From: Ophioderma brevispina
Taxonomy: Eukaryota > Echinodermata > Ophiuroidea > Amphilepidida > Ophiodermatidae
Direction of reading: 5' to 3'
DNA length: 64,000 nucleotides
Assembly: GCA_023653785.1 (NCBI GenBank)
Contig: JAMKCH010084896.1
Location: forward strand, 30,668-94,667
Shown here piece by piece: positions 1 through 11,960 of the stretch (position 1 is its first letter; every line of letters begins with the position of its first letter). The translations under genes were made by a program, and so were the position numbers. The notes under the pieces were generated by a model, which searched no databases, had not been told where the DNA came from, and was given only the letters and a program-made list of their open reading frames with translations.

Positions 1-208
1 GCTCATAATACACACGCAAAATCGGGATCAGCTAAAAAAGTTGTGAATAAGCTTTTCTCAAGGATATCTAGTGAACAATGAATAAACGAAGGGGTGGAAT
101 TCCCGAAATGCGCACCTTTAAAATCCCAAATGTATTTGTTATATTCATAATTGCCCAAAAAATACAAAATGTTAACAGAGATCTTCAAAAATGAACACTT
201 AGTCGCAG

Positions 209-514
209 ATGCAGAAGTTATGTCCTATACTCTCAAACAAGATTGTTGGTTGCATATTTCATCTTTTATTAGAAAAAAAACATCCTGTAACAGTTAAATC
301 TGTATATGAAGCCCTTAATAATTGCGGGGAAAAAAAATCAGTAGCTATAAACCTTGACCTTTATTGTGATGTGTCCTACAATAGACTAATTGACCTACAG
401 CATTCAATTGTTAGATTGCTAAGCTGCCATCCAGTAAGTAAAATACATTTGCGTTTATATGGCAGCCTCGCTCCTAGCATTTGGACTGTTAACGATCAAG
501 AACAGGAACTATGA
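209..514 (+). CDS. Possible coding exon, unknown function
   Basis: An open frame of 101 codons follows an AG (tcgcag) that could be a splice acceptor, so the ATG at 209 may be an internal methionine rather than a start. The translation has ordinary, non-repetitive composition with hydrophobic/charged alternation (VKSVYEALNNCGEKKS, LDLYCDVSYNRLIDLQHSIV), which is unusual for random frames in this AT-rich DNA. It ends at a TGA at 512. I recognise no domain. It may be the last exon of a gene entering from the left edge, a transposon-derived fragment, or chance. Confidence 0.25.
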   Translation: MQKLCPILSNKIVGCIFHLLLEKKHPVTVKSVYEALNNCGEKKSVAINLDLYCDVSYNRLIDLQHSIVRLLSCHPVSKIHLRLYGSLAPSIWTVNDQEQEL

Positions 515-1040
515 ATCCCATTTCATGATAAATTAAGGTGAATATTTAAACATAAGATGGAAATGCTTCTGGAAAGAAAACTACCACAAAACATATGGCA
601 CGATGTCATTCCTTATTCTTACAGCTATTAGCAGAGCTAACAGAAAATAGAATGTCAAGTGATCTGATGTAAGGTTACAATTTGTAATAACCAGTGGCGT
701 ACCGAGGCAGTCAATCTCGAGGGTGAAAAATTTGTAGGTCATCTCGTTGATTTGCTATAATATGATGAAATGCACACATTTAAAAATTGCCAAAATTACT
801 TTTTGCCCAAATTTAGGGTGAAATTGGTTGAAATTTCCCAAAAAAGAGGGATTATAATGCTTATTTTGGTCCATCACATCCGGCTTTTTCGAGCCGAGAA
901 ACCAACTTGCACACCCTTTGAATCCATCAAAATCTATTTTGTTTGTCTCTGCCTTTGCAAAAGAATACAACATTCACTAGTTTTAGGTTTGTTTTGTTTT
1001 GCTATGAGGACCGTATACCAAAGACATCGCAAGTTTCATC
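515..1040. other. Non-coding; one hAT-like terminal sequence
   Basis: AT-rich sequence without coding signal. The only structure seen is CAGTGGCGTACCGAGG at about 693-708, which resembles the terminal inverted repeat of hAT-type non-autonomous elements. No matching right end was found nearby, so this is probably a fragment. Confidence 0.3.
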
Positions 1041-1145
1041 ATTATACATCAGAAGCTTTCATGTGGTGCAAACACTGCTGTGACTAGGACCTACCGCCCA
1101 ACACTGCACAATACGTGAAAATATTGGACATTTGATCATTCAAAT
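1040..1145. repeat. Interspersed repeat I, copy 1 (ACCRCCCAACACTGCACAATA)
   Basis: The segment attatacatcag...gtgtggtgcaaacactgctgtgactag...cctaccgcccaacactgcac aligns with copies at 6021-6185, 31340-31445 and 31455-31610. The shared core is CCCAACACTGCACAATA followed by an AAAATATTG block. No TIRs, poly-A or coding potential were recognised, so the class is unknown. Confidence 0.6.
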
Positions 1146-2054
1146 CCTAGCATTGAACCTCGCTTTGTATGCGAATCCTCGCTTTGTATGTGAACCTCTG
1201 TTTGTATAGCGAAACGAACACACACGCATTCCTGAAATGTGTGTCAACCGGGGACATGTTACTCGCCAAAGTGGGGACAAAAATGGTGACAAAAAATATT
1301 ACACACATTTGGAGAAGATTTATTGACCATTAGCAGTTGGAAAAATGTTGGGACACACAACTCTTAATGTATGTTGCGTTTTGTAAGCACTATGCGGTGT
1401 GTCGCAAAAAACGGGGACGTCCCCGGTTGGAAGGATCCCCGGTTTTCTCATTAAAAACTTGTGTGTGTGTCCCCAAAAGTGGGTGCATACAAGTTCACAC
1501 GTAAATTGCAAAGGCAAATTTCTATTCATTTTTCTTAAGGCGTATGAAAGTCGATGTTATGTTTCCCGTAACCCGCCCGCGTTATGATTTTCTGCCCGCA
1601 TTTGAGATGCTGAAATCGCTACAAAGTTCCTTATTTTGTATTTTAAAGAAAATATCCAAGGTTTCTTCTTGTGATCACATCATGTGAATGAATGTGATTT
1701 TAGTAGATTTTAAAACCAAGAAGAAAACAGTTGCAAAACATTTTAATGCGGGGTGGTGGGTTGACACAATATTGTAGCCATTAGAGCACGCTGAAGGTCA
1801 CTGAAGGCTGGTGAAATTGCGCTTACTTCAAAATTACGCATAATGAATAATGAAAAGGAAATAGCTTGCCTCATTATGATTTGCAAAAAAAATGTTCGGG
1901 AACACATAAATGACTTTTCATGGGCCTTAATGAATGTACGACTTGATTCAAAAAAAAATCACTTAAATTTTTGGAATAAAAAAAATACTGAAAGAGATAT
2001 CCTCAGTGAATGCAGAAGGGTCATAAGTGCAATAGCTGCCACTGATACAATATG
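1146..2054. other. Non-coding; GGGGAC-rich tract
   Basis: No gene is visible. Between about 1245 and 1500 the words GGGGACA, GGGGACG, TCCCCGG and TCCCCA recur, including the palindrome GGGGACGTCCCC near 1420. The tract is locally richer in GC than its surroundings and looks like part of an unclassified repeat. Open frames here are short and look accidental. Confidence 0.3.
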
Positions 2055-2262
2055 TGTGCTGCCATGTATTAGGATAACTAATTATCTTTCTTGAGTCATT
2101 GGCTCTTGGTTTCAGTTGCCATGAAGATCATTTCAAGAGCCATTGACAAAGACTCAGCATAATAGCATGTTTGACAGGAATTTCTCACAAATGGTAGCTA
2201 TTGTACTAAGACTTCTTGCATTTACACAAATGCCTGGTAGGACTAATATTGGAATAATAATA
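2055..2262. repeat. Interspersed repeat H, copy 1
   Basis: The block containing TTGAGTCATTGGCT, then CATAATAG.ATGTTTGA..GGAATTTCT.ACAA and a GCTATTG..CT tail, aligns with 40631-40855. The relationship is clear by eye but diverged. Neither copy shows coding potential. Class unknown. Confidence 0.5.
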
Positions 2263-4811
2263 TATCTTTAGAACCATCAGGGCATGCCATGACAATTTGG
2301 GTGAAGTTCAATTTTGTTGGCATTATTGCCAAAAAAGTTGTAATTTTCAGTGTGTCTTTACCACTAAAATACAAAGTCACAAGACCTGCACGAAGCCTAG
2401 TCCAAAACCTTGGTTAAAATTGTCCTTGAAATTAAAATTATGGTTATTCTAAATTTTTTATTTTACCCAAAGATTTCACACAAAATTGCATTTATTTAAA
2501 AATGGCTAAAAATATGGGAAAAGGCTGGATTCTTAGACTCCATGTGCAGTCTGGTGGACTTAACCACTGTCCTAAAATACAAAGTAAAATTTACCACTGT
2601 TTGGCTGTATTCCAAAAATCAATGCAAACATTATTTGTATCAAGACACTTTATTAGATTAGCGATCCACTATGTCCAACTGGTTGCATAATTCCAAAACT
2701 TCAGAGCCATATTTTTTCTGTATCAGAATGTATTCTATTCAAAAGTAAACTAATAAAAATAGTTGACAGTCATCGATTGTGTCCCCAATTAAGTGCTTCT
2801 GCAATAACTTCAAATACAAGTCTGCCATGGCATAATAAAATACATATAAATCGTGAGCAAACCATAGTACAATATAAATTAATAATGTCTGTTTGGGAAG
2901 AAATAAACCCGTTAGAAACCATGAAGAATTTTATAGAGTTTTATATAGAGATATAAGTGCGGGAACAGAAGTTAAAATGCATCCAACAGCAACCAAATGT
3001 TGACGTCACTACGGTTTCGCTATTTATCCTGCACATTAGGGGCATTGTTTTTCTGTACGTGGATTTAAATCAAATTATTCCCATCACTCATCACTCATCG
3101 TTACTTGGGTCTATCACTTTTAGCCAAAAATAGATGCAACCATTCCTGACATTATCACAAACTGCTGCCACGAACAAAACTAATTCCCTGATCTTGTACA
3201 TATGGAACTTTTGTCTCTAAAGTGCAAAACAAATCTTACTTTCCCTGAGTATTGTTTTTTGCTTTCACCTGTTTTCTTTAGATATTTATAGGATTAGATA
3301 AAACATTGGAACTGCCCCTCTATTATTATCAAAGAAAGTCCCTGCAGACTTCAAACTAGACGGTCTGGATTTACAAATGATGAATGTTGTAGGCATTTCT
3401 GTTAAAAGTGGGTTCACTAAATCACCCACCACTGAGCTCCATCCATTAGCACCCAAACCATTTCACAACCGGTATCCAAGTCATAACACCCTAGAGCGCT
3501 AACATTCAGCCCTAGCAAGGCAACCAAAAAATCAACCATAAAAGATTTTCCTGATCATAATTTGATTTTTCATTTTTTTTAAAAGAAATGTGTGCATGTA
3601 AACTGACAAAGACCAGGAGGGTAAAGCAGATTTCCTCTGTTGATTATGAATGTGGTATGTATGTGAACTTGATAGCAATACTTGTGCATGGTTTGAACTA
3701 TAAATCTATCCATATCCATTATGAAGTGATCAAAATCGTTGAGGCTACTCCCAAATATTGGCGTAAATCAAATTTTTAATCTGAGTGAGATTCCATGAAA
3801 GAAAAATGCTGCCAATCCACTCTCTTTTGGTTACTCTACTGAATAGAGCATTTAGTCATGTAACTCCACTCTTGTTGTGAACAAACTTTATTTTTTGACA
3901 CTCACTATATAACTAAAAGATAATATCATTGTGAGTTTACGAGTTCTAGAGTTTTTCAGATTTCATCCCTAACTTTTGATTTTTCATTGAATCAACAATT
4001 CTCATTGGGGAGGGGGATGGGAGTGATTGTCAGGAAAAACAAACTGAATTCTATCTTCATACAGAATTCACGGCTCTTTCTATTCTCCAACCTATACACC
4101 TAATCCAAATAAAAAAATCTATAGGTCGACCAACTAATTCTAACTTTGATCCCAAAATAAGAGAATGTGAGACATTGAAAAAATTATGCTCTTTTGGCTA
4201 CAGAGGTAATAAATAAAATTCAGATACAAACTTCTTTACATGTTATTTAAAACTAATATTTTACATGTAGCAAGGCCATGACAATGTTTTTCTGATTTTC
4301 CATCTAATTTTGTGAATTTAAAAGCATTCGCGAGGAAATGGTATTTTTGGCCAAGTGGAGAGTCATGACTACTTCTTTTTTGTGTTGTAATTTGTTTACT
4401 GTTTGTTGTTTTTGTTATTTTCACTTTTGTATATTGTTTAAATACAAACTATCATTGATCACTAAAAGAGTCAAAATATTCAAAATTGCAGTAGTCCTCT
4501 AAAGATAAAGGATAAGTCTGTCGAATTCGCATAAGTTATTTATCCCAATGCCAAAATGACAAAAAAGGAATAAAATTATGTGTCGTAGAAAGTGGTGCGC
4601 GTGCAGACAGTAATGACTAAAATATCCAACTTTGTCTTTATTATGCTGCTTCAGCCTTATTTACTTGCAGGGGTATGTGTTAGGATAGCTATACCTGATA
4701 CAGACAGCAAAACTCTTATTTTTGATTATTTTTTTCAATATTCGGATTTGGGCAATCACTGATATTGGGGCTCTAGAAGGCAGCTCTATTAATTTAAAAT
4801 AAGTATGGAAT
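2263..4811. other. No recognisable gene or repeat
   Basis: About 2.5 kb of AT-rich DNA. Open frames are at most about 63 codons, with no conserved motif or splice context. I see no tRNA, no TIR pair and no tandem array. Confidence 0.4.
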
Positions 4812-5165
4812 TTAAAGGTTAACACGGAGAGTTTCACTCACATTAACAGGTGTCCTAAAAAATGTGAAAATTCCTGATTTTTACACTAATGTAAAGCTTT
4901 CTATCTCAAATATCCCATGTGAAATGATTAGCTGAGACATTTCTTTGGTAACAAAAATGTGAAATTTCTAATTTACTATAGGAGCAAAATGCTAAATTCA
5001 GTTTATACTTGGAAATTAAGCAAACCAAAAATTGCCTTTTGTTTTCACTTTAAGGCTTTCTTTAGCCAAATACGAAGAAAGAAACTTACTGGGGTCTACA
5101 TGAATTCATTACATATGAACACAATATCATGGGAAAAAAAATTCCCCAATTCATGCACGCTTTAA
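4812..5165. mobile_element. MITE family A, copy 1
   Basis: Non-autonomous DNA element of about 350 bp. The left end is TTAAAGG and the right end is a degraded ...GCACGCTTTAA. Internal landmarks shared with the other family-A copies are CAGGTGTCC, TGTAAAGCTTTC, ATATCCCCATG/CTGAAA, AAATTTCTAATTT and GGAGCAAA. The ends are eroded compared with the copy at 54596, so it is an older insertion. Confidence 0.7.
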
Positions 5166-6020
5166 CCGAGGGGGATTTCCTGACAGACAGACTGCCAATC
5201 CTGCTGTTTTGTCAACACCACTGTCATGAAAACAGGGATGTAAATGGGTTACCAAAACCATTCCTGCAAAATTGCTGCGTAGCCACACCACACAACAGTA
5301 GCATTACAACCCTTCACTGTCATTACGGCAGCACATGAAGTAGAGAGAGTGTGTTGTTTGGGGGGGGGGGGGGTTCAGTTCATACCACTTTTTGAAGTAT
5401 TAAACTATACCTCTTCTAATCAATAATTGCTTCTAAACCTGGTTAGAAAAACATTTCTGCAAAGTAAAACTCAATACTCCAAATATCCACTACAAGTCAA
5501 TGTTTTGGGACTGTTTGTCCCGAAAGAAGCGCCTATCATCATCATTTTCCGTCAGCCATCCCATATTTTTTTTCACTTGGCATCATTTCTTATAATTTGG
5601 CGGTTCTACTTATTTCCATATATTTAAGATTTCTTTATGCTTCTCCACAAAATAAAGGCTGACCCAGGGGTAGGGACAAAATCAACCATCAACATCCGCG
5701 TAACTTGAGTGCTAGGCTTTATCAAAGACTTAAACGGTAACACACGTCAGGAGGGCGCTCTTACAAACACTGCCCAAAGACTTGACCAAGGTCTATAGCT
5801 GTTCCCACGATCTTAAAGGATGTTCTTTGGAAATTGCAATGTTTTGCAGCGAGGTTAATCCACCTAAACCTCGACGGATTTTAATTAACGGCAATAATTT
5901 TTTTTTCTAAATTAATATGAAATTACTACTTGATCTTTTGAACCTAAGGTTTGGAGAGGTGATTTGTGTAATGTCACTGAGACAGAGACTGCCAGAGTAA
6001 ATGCACGTAGCAGTCCCTAA
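5166..6020. other. No recognisable gene; G homopolymer near 5360
   Basis: Non-coding sequence with a poly-G run at about 5360-5374. The open frames overlapping it are not supported by composition or by any motif. Confidence 0.4.
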
Positions 6021-6185
6021 ATTATTATGCATCCGTGGTTCAATACCACAGTGCGATTAGCGCGTACCACCCAACACTGCACAATACGCAAAATATTGAG
6101 CATTCTGTCATGCAACTCGTCAAGCCAATACTCAGTTTTTATTACTTTTGAAGTCATTTTAAAACTAGTTTTTGTCAAGTCAGCT
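6021..6185. repeat. Interspersed repeat I, copy 2
   Basis: Best-preserved member of the family, together with 31455-31610. It runs from ATTATGCATC through GTGCGATTAGCGCGTACCAC and CCCAACACTGCACAATACG to TTTTGAAGTCATTTT and TTTTTGTCAAGTCA. The 31-kb copy follows the same order. Confidence 0.65.
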
Positions 6186-6194
6186 TCTTCTTAC

Positions 6195-6352
6195 ATAATA
6201 ATAATATTGGATGGCTTTTTTCGGCTGATAACAGAAAATATCGCCCTTGCCAATAAAATATCAGGCTCGTCTTCGACTCGCCTGATATTTGATCTAGGCT
6301 CGGGCGATATTTTCTTTTATCAAACTCAGCCATCCAATATTATATATTTACC
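6195..6352. repeat. Foldback (hairpin) element, TTCGACTCG loop
   Basis: Near-perfect long palindrome. AATATTGGATGGCT, TGATAA.AGAAAATATCGCCC and ATAAAATATCAGGC on the left are matched by reverse complements on the right, around the loop TCGTCTTCGACTC. Similar architecture occurs at 9600-9790 and 52060-52225. Probably a non-autonomous foldback transposon. Confidence 0.65.
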
Positions 6353-8148
6353 GTTTGGAAATCCCCAATGCCCAAATCGAGCAGATCGTGTCCTACCCCC
6401 CCCCCCCGGCTGACTCGGAAATGTCCATATGAGGGCGCACTCAATTTTCTAACATGCCATGTTTTTGCATGTATAAAATGCTTGTCCACATAATAAACAC
6501 TGCGAAATAGCTCAGCTTAAATTGATTGCCTTCATATAGAAATTCAATTTTATGTTATAAAATTCCGGATCCAGAATTGTTGTTATACACAGTATCCTAT
6601 GGTCCTGTTACACTATACAAAAATGTTACTGCATCAAAGCAAAAGATCCGGTTCATCTCAAACTTTGGAACTGATCATTTTAGGTCATTATCTTTAGTTC
6701 TAGTTGACTATTTTTAATTATTACACAAAAAATTATATTTCAAAAATCTCTGAGTCATCCTTAACACACACTTGCAGAAATCTGGAAACGCCACTGTAAG
6801 TTTGCGAGTGAACCATGAACAAAACGTGAGATGCTAGTATCAAAAAATGCCCCTTCTAACACTGTTAAGCAAAAAATTTACCCCTCCCAAGTCCCAACCA
6901 CCATACTGCAAAGGTACTTTAATTTACTTATAAAACAGTATTATTTTTTTCCAAAAGGTGTTTAAGTCCCCACAAAGCACACAATGTGTATTGTGTGCTT
7001 CTGTGTCTGTGTGTGTATGTTTATTTTTGTTTGCATTTAATTCAAATGAGAACTAAATGGCTTCACTACCCTTTCAAATAATATCTCTTGTTATATAGCA
7101 TCCTTGAAGAATATTCATAATTGCGCTAATTTTGTTTTTATAATGCATGTATTTGTCTGAAAGACCTTGCTTCTAACTATCCCAACTTATTAATGGCACA
7201 TTAAATCAGCACAGCATTAGGGAAAGAGGAAATTGCATTGATGTACATTTCAGGCTCTGACTACTAAATTTATCAAATAATTTATAAAGAGTAAAATTAT
7301 CTGGAAACATATTAGTAAAATTACCTAGGTACTCAGAATGGCGGGGGTTTAACTGGCTACACCAGCTAACATAATGTGGTCTGTCTTTTTCTTCTTTCTG
7401 GTATGTGCTCCTTTTAAAATGCTCCTAGTGCTCCCAAGTGCTTAATGCTTGAACCGATTTCAGCCAAATTTGGTCAGAAGAATCACTGACCCATCCCCCA
7501 TGTTGGGCATTTCCAGTTTGGGGTCAGTAGTTAACCAGGCTGATTAAAGGGGCATTCTCTCTAAAATTCCTCCTTCGACAAATCAATGGCTGTCATGGCA
7601 TTCACTCACAAGATTACCTGGCAGAGGCTACAAATGGGATGTTCACAGATTAGGCCTAAATCTGGCAACCGTTACCCCTGACCATTTCCATCACAACAGC
7701 CAATTGACTGACATTCACTAACAAGGAACTCGTAATTACCGATGTGCTTGTGTGTCGATAAATGTTTACGACAAGATTACAATTCTACCGTGTGACCGAT
7801 ATCGCCGTATATTTATTACATACCACAATAAGAATATTACAACACAACAATGAAAAATTCCTTGTGCGACCAGTCCAAGTGTCATAAAATCTATAGATAT
7901 ATGTGGATATACCAAGCAATTTGATAAATCTGTCCATTTCTTACCCTTACAAAAACAAAACTGTACCTAAAGCAATTGGATTTAATGATTTTCTTTCTAA
8001 AATAAATCAAAGATTCCCAACTTTGTGACTCTTGTAAAAAATTCATGAAACAATTATATTTTTGTGAATGAGATTATGTAAAGCCTATACTATTTGGGAT
8101 GGTCTTGTCAGCATCATTCAGGATAAACATGACATTGATTTCACTATT
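6353..8148. other. No recognisable gene
   Basis: Non-coding AT-rich DNA with a poly-C run near 6400 and a TGTG microsatellite near 6995. No splice-bounded open segment was found. Confidence 0.4.
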
Positions 8149-8169
8149 TCAAACTTTATAACTTCTTTT

Positions 8170-8600
8170 TGCGTATGAGGCAGCAGCTAAATGTGTTGAA
8201 GCCAGTGGAGCCAGTCCACTGCTGACCGCTGGGGCCCCGAGAAGTCCATATCCACCGGCAGACGAAAGGCAGGGCACCCACCGAGAACACGATCTGCAGC
8301 CTGCGACGGAGAGCCACACTGGCAGGCCGCAGACGGCTGCAGCCCCCACCGGTGCACATCGCTGCCAAAACTACCAACCCCAGCCAAGGCGACCCACTTT
8401 TAATTCCTCTTTTAAGTTTGTGGCGTGGTGCATATCTTTTTCTAAAAATTGGTGGTGTTCATCTTGTGTATATTTTATATGTACTACCTGTGTGCGATTT
8501 ATTTTTTTATGTAATTTTCTGCTGAATTCTGTTTTTTTTTATAATTGCTGCTTGTAATTGTCTGATTATGCAATAAATACTGAAAGAAAAAAAGAAAACT
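8170..8600 (+). mobile_element. Probable LINE 3' end with poly-A-like tail
   Basis: A GC-rich island (8170-8400) in AT-rich surroundings is open in the plus frame beginning AYEAAAKCVEASGASP and rich in Pro, Arg, His and Gln. It is followed by a T-rich 3' region, an AATAAA signal at about 8571 and an A-rich tail (GAAAGAAAAAAAGAAAA) ending near 8600. A coding tail, AATAAA and A-rich end fit a truncated non-LTR retrotransposon or a retrocopy. No reverse transcriptase motif remains, so the clade is unassigned. Confidence 0.4.
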
Positions 8601-8667
8601 GTACCCCCTAAGTATATTACCCTACACATGATGCAGTGCCACTTTGTGCTAATTCTATAAATTACCT

Positions 8668-9018
8668 TTAAAGAGACACAAGGACATTTCCAGAAAGAAG
8701 CGTCCCCAATTTTTTTTCGGACCCGTGTTTTTTGCATATTTGGAATGCTAACAATGTATTAGATCACACCTGAAGTAAATAAGCCGAATACCCCTTCTTT
8801 ATGTAATAAGATGATGATTTTATGTAATTTCTTCGTGCAAACAACGAAAATGTCAAAGGCATGGTTGTCTATGGAGACGACAAGTTCAAAACAAGGTCTG
8901 CAGGTTTCTTTTGACGGTGTAATAAACAGCAAAACGTTTTCGGAAGGTGGTCTACAAATGATTTAGTGCAATTTGACAGAAATTTTGTCTCCTAAAAAAT
9001 CTCCTCCTGTCACTTTAA
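8668..9018. mobile_element. MITE family E, copy 1
   Basis: Element of about 350 bp from TTAAAGAGACACAAGGACAT to the right end GAGG-type CTCCTGTCACTTTAA. TTAA is present at both borders. The left part contains TTTCCAGAAAGAAGCG and a poly-T, also found at 11785. The whole element aligns in reverse with 56765-57118. Confidence 0.65.
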
Positions 9019-9599
9019 ATACAAGTTGGCATGTCGTATGATAAGTTATAGACACAGCAGCAGGTGGGCCGGCCAAGAAATCCCAAATTTAAACATCGCC
9101 ATTTTTTGTAACATAACCCCCGAAGTGGGGGGGGGGAGATTTCTTTACTGAATGTCCATTCCGTATAAATTTGGTACCAAGGATAGCTTTATAGAGTTTC
9201 TTTTCTTCTTTCCATTGGTATTCAAACTAAAGTAAAACCAACATTCCCATAATGATGCCACTATGATGTCTATGTTGAGAAAAGTATGAGAATACTGTTT
9301 ATAGGGTGGAAAATGGATATTTTCGCAATTTTACTGACTCAAAAACATTCTATTACCTCTACTGCCAATTATTCAAAAGCGCGCTCTTTGATTGTTTTTT
9401 TTTTACTGCCCATTATTCTGCAATAATGGGTCGCGATTACGCTCTAATGCATGATGCAAAGCGCACATTCTTTTCGGCGCGTGCCACCATCACTATAAGC
9501 GCACATGCTAACATTTACGCGGGAAGACAAAGCGCACGCTCTAAAGACGTAAACAACTGTTATGTATTTTAGTAAGAAATGGCCAGTTTTTCTGGTATG
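9019..9599. other. Non-coding; GCGC-rich patch at 9375-9550
   Basis: No gene is seen. Around 9395-9550 the words GCGCAC/GCGCGC recur together with CCCATTATTCTGCAATAATGGG, a short palindrome related to the foldback immediately downstream. Confidence 0.35.
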
Positions 9600-9792
9600 A
9601 TTTTACTTTCTTACGGTAATAGAACAGAAATAAAGGGTGCGATGTTCATGTTTATGTCGAATAATGTGTCCTCGGCAGTAAAAACATTTGAATAATGGGT
9701 CTCGGCTTCGCCTCGCCCATTATTCATGTTTTTACTTGCCTCGGACACATTATTCTCCCATAAACATGAACATCTTACCGTTTATTTCTTAA
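9600..9792. repeat. Foldback (hairpin) element, GGCTTCGCC loop
   Basis: Long inverted repeat. Arms include ATGTTCATGTTTATG, GAATAATGTGTCCT and AATAATGGG, with their reverse complements on the other side of the loop TCGGCTTCGCCTC. Same structural type as 6195-6352. The outer arms contain CTTACGGTAA..GAA and its complement near 9777. Confidence 0.65.
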
Positions 9793-11784
9793 TTATAGTG
9801 CTAAAAGGCTTTGAGTGTATAAAAAAAAATTATTCTTTTTTACCCCCAAGAGCCGCCCCAAAAACTGCATGAAAATGAGATATTCCTAACTTTTTGGTAC
9901 AAAGTGAATTTTCCCCACACTGTGTGTTATGCAAATTGAGTTTTGCTGACATGCAAACCTTATGACGTCATTCTGATGCATGACACAATGCTAAGCATTG
10001 TTGGTACCCATTTTGGTATCAATGGAAAGAGTAACATTAGCTATCCATTGTATCCAAAATCAAGTTTACGTGTATTCTTATGTCATGCTATGCAATTTTA
10101 CGCATGTTCGGACTTCTTTCCCTAAGGAGGGGCGTGGAGTGGTTGCCACCCTTCCATCCATCACTTTGGATGCCCTTGTACCGACCTATACCCCAGGGGA
10201 TGATGATAGTTTTTTTTTTTTTTTTTAACGTTTTTTATTATTTTTCACAATATTATAATTTGGTACCAGAAAGGGTTTTTTAGCAAGGCAGAAGAAAAAC
10301 TTGGAAGGGGCTCTATTTTTAGGTAAAAATTGATTAATATGGAACAATAACATTCATTTATTAATGACAAATATTTTTTTTTTTTTTGATAAGTATCATG
10401 CACATCAAAATCAAATTAAACACAAAAAGAATCAATTCAAGAATAATGTGACCCAAAAGACAGGCCAAAAAAAAAAAAAAGAAAACAGTGATACAAAACT
10501 CTTAGACCAAATCTTAGATTAGAATCAGGAAACTACCAGGATTCACCATACATGAATCCAAAAAAAGATCTATGGGCATGCAAAAAATCCTTTTCTTTTT
10601 CATTCTTTTTGGGCCTAAGACTCTCCCTGACATTTGAATTGTGAGTGGAACATAACAATATGCAATTTGTTAAATTTCCAAAAATTTAATTTTGTTGAGT
10701 AAATTCCATCAAGGTGTTTAAATGGATCGTTACTTGCCTTTTAGTAGGATACAACTGACACCACCTTGTAAAGAAACTCCGTCTCCTTATGATACTGTGA
10801 AGGTGGCCTTCATCCGGAACTATTCACGCATTGCGTTATTACGGGGGGTCAGGGAACAAAATTCAAATGTTCAATTACCCCAGATGATGAAATTTCTCAC
10901 ATTAGTAATCATGGAAATTCCACACAAAATACAGGCATTCTACGTATGTTTACAATGCACAGTTCCGCCTATGACGTATAAGTCAGTGTGCTTTAAAAAC
11001 ATTTCAGTTTGCAAAAAAACTTTAAAACAGGTTCCTGAATGATAAAAAAAATGTAATCATTTAGAGGGACAGTGTTAAATTCAGGAGTGATTGAAAAAAA
11101 ATTCTTATATTATACAATTTTTGTACAAAAAAACAAAAAAAGTAATATTTTATTCAAAATATTTTGGTTAATTTGAACTATGGTTATTAGTAGCAGAGAA
11201 AAACCATACTTTTAATTGACTGTAATGATCCCAGAAAACAATTTTACCAAGTTCATTAAACATACGGCACATTTAAAAAAAAACCCCTACAACGATCAAC
11301 AAAAACCTTTAAAAAAACCTTTCATTTCATGAATCCAAAACTAGGCGATCCTCGAAAAAAACTATGCATCTTGCTTCTCATCGCAATCCAGAAAATGTTG
11401 AACATTTTGCAACATGTTACCACTTCAACCGGAATTTACAAGGATGACGGGGGAATGCCCTTTAATCCATTCCACATAAACCTGTGAACCCCAAATATGT
11501 GTTACACATACAGGCTTGGGTCCAGTGGCTTCTACTGAACAAAGTTTAGTGAATTGTAGATTGATTTTGTGGCAGGACAAAAAACGAATTGCATGATTTT
11601 CTAGTAGAATTGCCCTTTTAATAGGGGGCCCCACAGGGACCTCTCATTTCCCAAATTGGCAGTACACCAAAAAACATATGAATCTTCGGCCAGTGGTTCT
11701 TCAGATCAAGTTTGGGGATGCAATTGGTTTTTTTTTTCCAAATGTATTCTTGCCCGGCGGCGGTGGCAGCACCGCCACCACCAC
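9793..11784. other. No recognisable gene; A/T homopolymers
   Basis: AT-rich DNA with long poly-T (about 10210, 10373) and poly-A tracts. An open frame of 106 codons at 10722-11042 has no recognisable motif and no splice signals, and is treated as chance. Confidence 0.35.
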
Positions 11785-11960
11785 CACATTTTCCAGAAAG
11801 AAACGCCCCAATTTTTTTTTATCGAACACAGATTTGTTTCCTATTGGTAATACTTAACAAATGTATTAAAAAATCACCATTGGGATTTCACCACCTTTTT
11901 TAGTTGAATAAAAATGATAGGGCAATCTTTTATGTAATCAAATCATTAAGGACATTGGCT
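11785..11960. mobile_element. MITE family E, truncated copy 2
   Basis: Carries the left-hand block TTTCCAGAAAGAAACGCCCC, a poly-T and CTATTGGTAATACTTAACAA, as in the 8668 copy, then loses similarity. The border elements are not preserved. Confidence 0.5.

Noticed and set aside
8149..8387. Three overlapping minus-strand frames
   Set aside because: Caused by the GC-rich island being stop-poor on both strands. The plus orientation fits better with the AATAAA and A-rich end.
10722..11042. 106-codon frame
   Set aside because: No motif, no splice signals, and composition like the surrounding AT-rich DNA.
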